Shown here piece after piece: positions 60,990-64,000 of a stretch of DNA of 64,000 nt; position 1 is the stretch's first letter; every line of letters begins with the position of its first letter. This DNA comes from Hydrogenophaga sp. (GTDB taxonomy: Bacteria > Pseudomonadota > Gammaproteobacteria > Burkholderiales > Burkholderiaceae_C). The stretch covers positions 124,001 through 188,000 of the forward strand of contig NZ_JAILWB010000008.1 of NCBI RefSeq assembly GCF_025699295.1, written 5' to 3'. A program made the position numbers and the translations under genes. The notes under the pieces are model-generated. The model worked only from the letters and a program-made list of their open reading frames with translations, searched no databases and was not told the DNA's origin.

Positions 60990-62333
60990 TCAATCGATCC
61001 GGCTCAGTGTGTTCGTGGCCATCATGTGCGGAACACCGGTGACCATGGCCAGCGCGTTGAAGTGTTTCGCCTGTACGCGCGCGGCAAGGGCTTCCCCCGC
61101 CCCTGCCGAGGAGGTGACGAGTGCGAGCGAATGCGCCGGCTTTGTAAGCTGCTTCAAGAGAAGCGCGCCCCCTGGCAGCGCTTCGTCAGCGATCACCAGG
61201 CGCATCGTTTGCTGCAAGCCACCCGCCGTACCCAAGGGGGCCACCGCAACGATGCGTTCGTTCCGGAGGCAATGCGGTCCAGGCCAGTCGAAAACTAGGT
61301 TTCTCGGGTCCGTTGCGCACATGAGGACGGGCTGTTCTCCCTCGCGCAAGATGACTACCGCCAGCCTCGCTCTCGTGATCCCTGCCTCCCCGTCGGCGCT
61401 TTCAGTGACGCTAACACCCATCCCGAAAGCAATCGCTCCCGCATCCGTGGCCGGGTTCGTTTCTCGTGCAAACGAAGCGACTTCCTCGACCGGATGCACC
61501 CCGAAAGCATTCACCCCAGTGAGGACCAGCCCGACCTTCGCTCCGGGCTCGTCTGCGCCGCCGAGCGCTGCCAAACTAAGTTTCGTGCGAGCAATCCGCT
61601 CCTCCAAGGTGACCGCTCCAGCCTCTCCCAGCCGCCCCCATCTGCTTTGAACGGCTGCAGCCTGCCCTGCCTGCCGCGGGACCACGGTTTGGTCGCCAAG
61701 GCCCTTTCCGATCACCGCAAACGCGATGATCAGCGCCAGCCCGCGCGCCGAATGCCATGCCCAGCGCTTGATGGTTCGATGACGCTCAGACAGCACGTGG
61801 TACACGGTGAACGCAGTGACGACTGGCCCAAGCACCAGGGTTGCTAGCCCCCACGAGCCTTTCGCGTCGAAGGCCCAGCCCCAGGCTGGATGTACAGCAC
61901 CCATGAGGCCCAGCGGCGTCAGCAGTGTGAGCGACCAAGCCAACACCAGACGCAACGCCACGTGGCCAGCGCGCCGGCGCGGATCGACCACCATCGTCCA
62001 CATGATCGCGGCGAGCGCCGATCCCCCAAGCCACAGCGTCAGTTTCGGCAGAACATCCGCCCCCACCATTGGTGATTGCAGCGCGCTGACTGGCAAGGAA
62101 CTCAACGCTCCGAGATAGTAGCCACCGGCCAAGGTGAACGCAGACCACTTCCTGCGACAGAGAGCCACAGCTACAGGCAAGACGATGCTCAGGCCGGCCG
62201 CCCAGGTCGACAGGGGCCATGCAACAGCCCCCAATGCAGCGCCTGCAACCAAGAGCCCCAGGGTGACCCCCGCACGGGGTGGGACTGTCTGCGGAGTTGT
62301 TTTGCCCAAGAGTGGGTCAGATTGTGTGCGCAT
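60990..62333 (-). CDS. Probable TraB-like membrane protein (nitrilase/Lnt-like)
   Basis: A 447-residue protein. Six or so hydrophobic segments fill the first 230 residues (WPLSTWAAGLSIVLPVAVAL, GGYYLGALSSLP, and others). The C-terminal 220 residues look like a soluble alpha/beta domain. This layout is that of TraB of Ti and IncP-related plasmids, which resembles apolipoprotein N-acyltransferase and the carbon-nitrogen hydrolases. I could not place a full Glu-Lys-Cys triad; Cys in PHCLRNER or VLMCATDP is a candidate. Its role in transfer is uncertain. Confidence 0.45.
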   Translation of the reverse strand: MRTQSDPLLGKTTPQTVPPRAGVTLGLLVAGAALGAVAWPLSTWAAGLSIVLPVAVALCRRKWSAFTLAGGYYLGALSSLPVSALQSPMVGADVLPKLTLWLGGSALAAIMWTMVVDPRRRAGHVALRLVLAWSLTLLTPLGLMGAVHPAWGWAFDAKGSWGLATLVLGPVVTAFTVYHVLSERHRTIKRWAWHSARGLALIIAFAVIGKGLGDQTVVPRQAGQAAAVQSRWGRLGEAGAVTLEERIARTKLSLAALGGADEPGAKVGLVLTGVNAFGVHPVEEVASFARETNPATDAGAIAFGMGVSVTESADGEAGITRARLAVVILREGEQPVLMCATDPRNLVFDWPGPHCLRNERIVAVAPLGTAGGLQQTMRLVIADEALPGGALLLKQLTKPAHSLALVTSSAGAGEALAARVQAKHFNALAMVTGVPHMMATNTLSRID

Positions 62334-62483
62334 CGTCTGATCAAGTTATCACGCCGGTCTTGCGATGCAACCCCGCCCGGGGCCGGTCTTCGGGGTGGTA
62401 TGGGGCCGTTGATCGCCCCTCCTCCTGTTGTTTGGGCACCTAAAGTCACTTTCAACATTTTCAAACAGCTGGAGAGCACTCCC

Positions 62484-63332
62484 ATGTCACAAGCCCCGAG
62501 CGCCGCCGAACTGGCTGCCATCAATCAAATCACTGCCACACGCCAGCGCGCCCTGGTGGAAGTCTTCGAGGCTGGATTCGCCAGCAACTTCCAAAGCCCC
62601 GTTGTCTTCCTGGACAACATGCAACTGCAGTCCCCCCTTTCGGTGCGCTTCTATCGCCGGGACTTTGCATACCTGTCCAAGCAGCTGTACCTGGAGTATC
62701 AGTACCGCAGCTGGCGTGGCTACAACCCTGAGGTGCTCGACCGCTACAACGAAGTCATCACCAAGAAGCTCACGAACATCAACATCATGTTCACCAATAC
62801 CATCAACCGCCTGGAGAAGCTGCTGCAGCAGAACAGTGTGGTGATGGAGAGCTCGCTGTTCCCCAACCCCGTGACGGTGACCGTGCCGGTGATTGCCTCG
62901 CATGCCCGTGCCTATTTCCAGCTGCTGAGCGATCTGGACCGTGTGAACCTGCTGGCCGGCACCGCCAACCTGCTGGGCGTGATCGACTCCAAGCAACGCA
63001 CCGAAGCCGAGTTCATCTGCAAGAAGGCCGTCCGCGCGTTCCGCTCCATCCTGATGAACGAAGTGGCCAAGCTCTACCGTGAAGCCAAGCGCGTCATGGA
63101 AGAGCAGAAGAACGGTGGCAAGGTTGATCCCTCGATGTCGGCTATCGTTGCCGAGCAGGGAAAAGAGATCGCTGCATTCGAATCGAGTGCAGACGAGGGC
63201 TCCGAGGCCGACAGTGCTCTGGCCATTGGCAACGCCGATCCATCGCAACTCATCGATGACGCTGCGGCTGCGGCCGTCGCCGCTTCTGCTGCCACCAAGG
63301 GCCGCAAGAAGGCCGCGACGACCACCGCCTGA
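62484..63332 (+). CDS. DUF1845-type conjugative-element protein
   Basis: A 282-residue helical protein. The stretch DFAYLSKQLYLEYQYRSW and the following INIMFTNTINRLEKLLQQN resemble proteins of integrating conjugative elements grouped as DUF1845 (PFL_4669-like). The last 70 residues are low in complexity (Ala/Lys/Asp) and end in a basic tail. ATG 62484 has GGAG 9 bases upstream. It is divergent from the TraB-like gene across 150 bases and is followed by a terminator. Function unknown. Confidence 0.5.
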   Translation: MSQAPSAAELAAINQITATRQRALVEVFEAGFASNFQSPVVFLDNMQLQSPLSVRFYRRDFAYLSKQLYLEYQYRSWRGYNPEVLDRYNEVITKKLTNINIMFTNTINRLEKLLQQNSVVMESSLFPNPVTVTVPVIASHARAYFQLLSDLDRVNLLAGTANLLGVIDSKQRTEAEFICKKAVRAFRSILMNEVAKLYREAKRVMEEQKNGGKVDPSMSAIVAEQGKEIAAFESSADEGSEADSALAIGNADPSQLIDDAAAAAVAASAATKGRKKAATTTA

Positions 63333-63376
63333 CCCGTTTTCTCCCTTCTCATCTTTCGCTCCCAAGAGATGAGCTT

Positions 63377-63406
63377 TGGGCCGTGGCAACGCGGCCCATT
63401 TTTTTT
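63377..63406 (+). terminator. Rho-independent terminator
   Basis: A 7-bp stem TGGGCCG/CGGCCCA with an eight-base loop followed by eight T, 45 bases after the DUF1845-type gene. The helicase gene begins 28 bases later and so needs its own promoter or readthrough. Confidence 0.85.
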
Positions 63407-63433
63407 GGCCTTTGATCAGCAGTAGGACAAGCC

Positions 63434-64000
63434 ATGGCCTTCACCCGGGCACAGCAGCAAGCCATCGACCACGACGGACACATGCTCATCGTGGCGGGGC
63501 CCGGCTCTGGCAAGACGACGACCTCGGTCGCCAAGGCCATGCGCATCCTCGCCGATCCGCGGCGAAGCCTCATCATGGTGACCTTCACCAAGGAAGGGGC
63601 CGTGGAAATGCGCCGCCGCTTGGACGCCGCCCAGCAAAAGGCAGGTGGCGCCCCCTTCCGTGAGGAACGACTGATCATCTCGACGTTTCACAGTATCGCG
63701 ATCAAGCACCTCTACCGCCACACGCCGCGCCAAAAAGTCCTGAGCCCGGTGCAGCAGAACATTTTGCTCAACGATGCAATGAGCATGTTCATCCACGATG
63801 CGGAGGAGCAAAAGGCAGCGCGCCAGGGTTTTGAGTCCTACATGTATGCGGTGGACCGCTCGAGCCTGGCCTTGCCTGAGGAGGTCTACCGGGTTATCCA
63901 GCGCTACAGCGAGCGACTGCGCGACACCGGCCATACCGACCTGTACTCAATCATGCGCGACTGTGCGCTACGCGTACACGAAGGCACCATCCCACCCATG
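63434..64000 (+). CDS. UvrD-like superfamily 1 helicase, N-terminal part
   Basis: An open frame of 189 codons that runs off the window. It has the Q-motif start FTRAQQQAIDHDG, Walker A GPGSGKTT, motif Ia MVTFTKEGAVEMRRR and motif Ib STFHSIAI, which place it in the UvrD/Rep/PcrA group of 3'-5' DNA helicases. It may aid transfer replication or repair of the element. The C-terminal half is outside the window. Confidence 0.8.
   Translation, partial: MAFTRAQQQAIDHDGHMLIVAGPGSGKTTTSVAKAMRILADPRRSLIMVTFTKEGAVEMRRRLDAAQQKAGGAPFREERLIISTFHSIAIKHLYRHTPRQKVLSPVQQNILLNDAMSMFIHDAEEQKAARQGFESYMYAVDRSSLALPEEVYRVIQRYSERLRDTGHTDLYSIMRDCALRVHEGTIPPM

Noticed and set aside
62371..62405. Seventh leader hairpin before the TraB-like gene
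   Set aside because: CCCC and GGGG runs are present, but no 6-8-bp inner stem with a small loop could be formed, so the match is too weak.
1..64000. CRISPR arrays, tRNA and rRNA genes
   Set aside because: No regularly spaced direct repeats and no cloverleaf or ribosomal sequence were noticed on either strand.

Overview
The window looks like part of a large conjugative element (plasmid or ICE) from a GC-rich betaproteobacterium, probably a member of the Burkholderiales. That placement rests on codon and base composition and on the gene families seen; it is not proven. No replication, partition or integrase gene lies inside the window, so plasmid and ICE cannot be told apart. Almost the whole backbone is read on the minus strand.

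Layout. (1) About 1-10.4 kb holds a type IVb thin-pilus locus: a PilM-like protein, a PilT-like ATPase, prepilin PilS, PilR, PilQ, PilP, PilO, secretin PilN and TcpQ/PilL-type proteins. (2) About 10.4-24 kb holds a VirB-type type IV secretion system: VirB10, 9, 8, a membrane-anchored tandem AAA+ ATPase, a lytic transglycosylase, VirB6, 5, 4, 3, 2, 11 and a DUF4400 membrane protein. No VirB7 was found. (3) About 24-28.5 kb encodes a TraD-type coupling protein and a TraI_2 (MobH-like) protein that lacks the family's histidine and HD motifs. (4) About 28.6-30.8 kb is a control region: FlhC-like and FlhD-like proteins divergent from a CI-like helix-turn-helix regulator, the same logic as SetCD/SetR of SXT-type ICEs. 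(5) About 30.8-37.3 kb carries a P4-type primase, a CobT-like VWA protein, a DUF3150 protein, a membrane alpha/beta-hydrolase and a small hypothetical gene. (6) About 37.5-55.5 kb is a class II ribonucleotide reductase gene (nrdJ) cut in two by a 15.07-kb insertion. (7) About 55.9-64 kb carries small genes, ssb, a CobS-like AAA+ ATPase, a TraB-like membrane protein, a DUF1845-type protein and the start of a UvrD-like helicase.

The insertion (39723-54793) has 12-bp perfect terminal inverted repeats and a 5-bp target duplication (TCACC). Removing it with one duplication copy rejoins nrdJ exactly in frame. Its cargo is a self-contained acid-catabolism unit: a Liv-type ABC importer, two AMP-forming CoA ligases, a class III CoA-transferase, acyl-CoA dehydrogenase, enoyl-CoA hydratase, HSD10-like dehydrogenase, thiolase and a TetR regulator. 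The same 18-bp palindrome lies upstream of its promoters. Its substrate cannot be read from the sequence. Remnants of two transposase genes sit at its right end.

A second unexpected signal is a family of at least six hairpins with a common shape but different stem sequences. They lie just upstream of minus-strand genes of the accessory module (CobT-like, DUF3150, nrdJ and three small or hypothetical genes) and have no counterpart that I could find in front of the pilus or secretion genes. They may be structured leader RNAs or single-strand promoters of the Frpo type.
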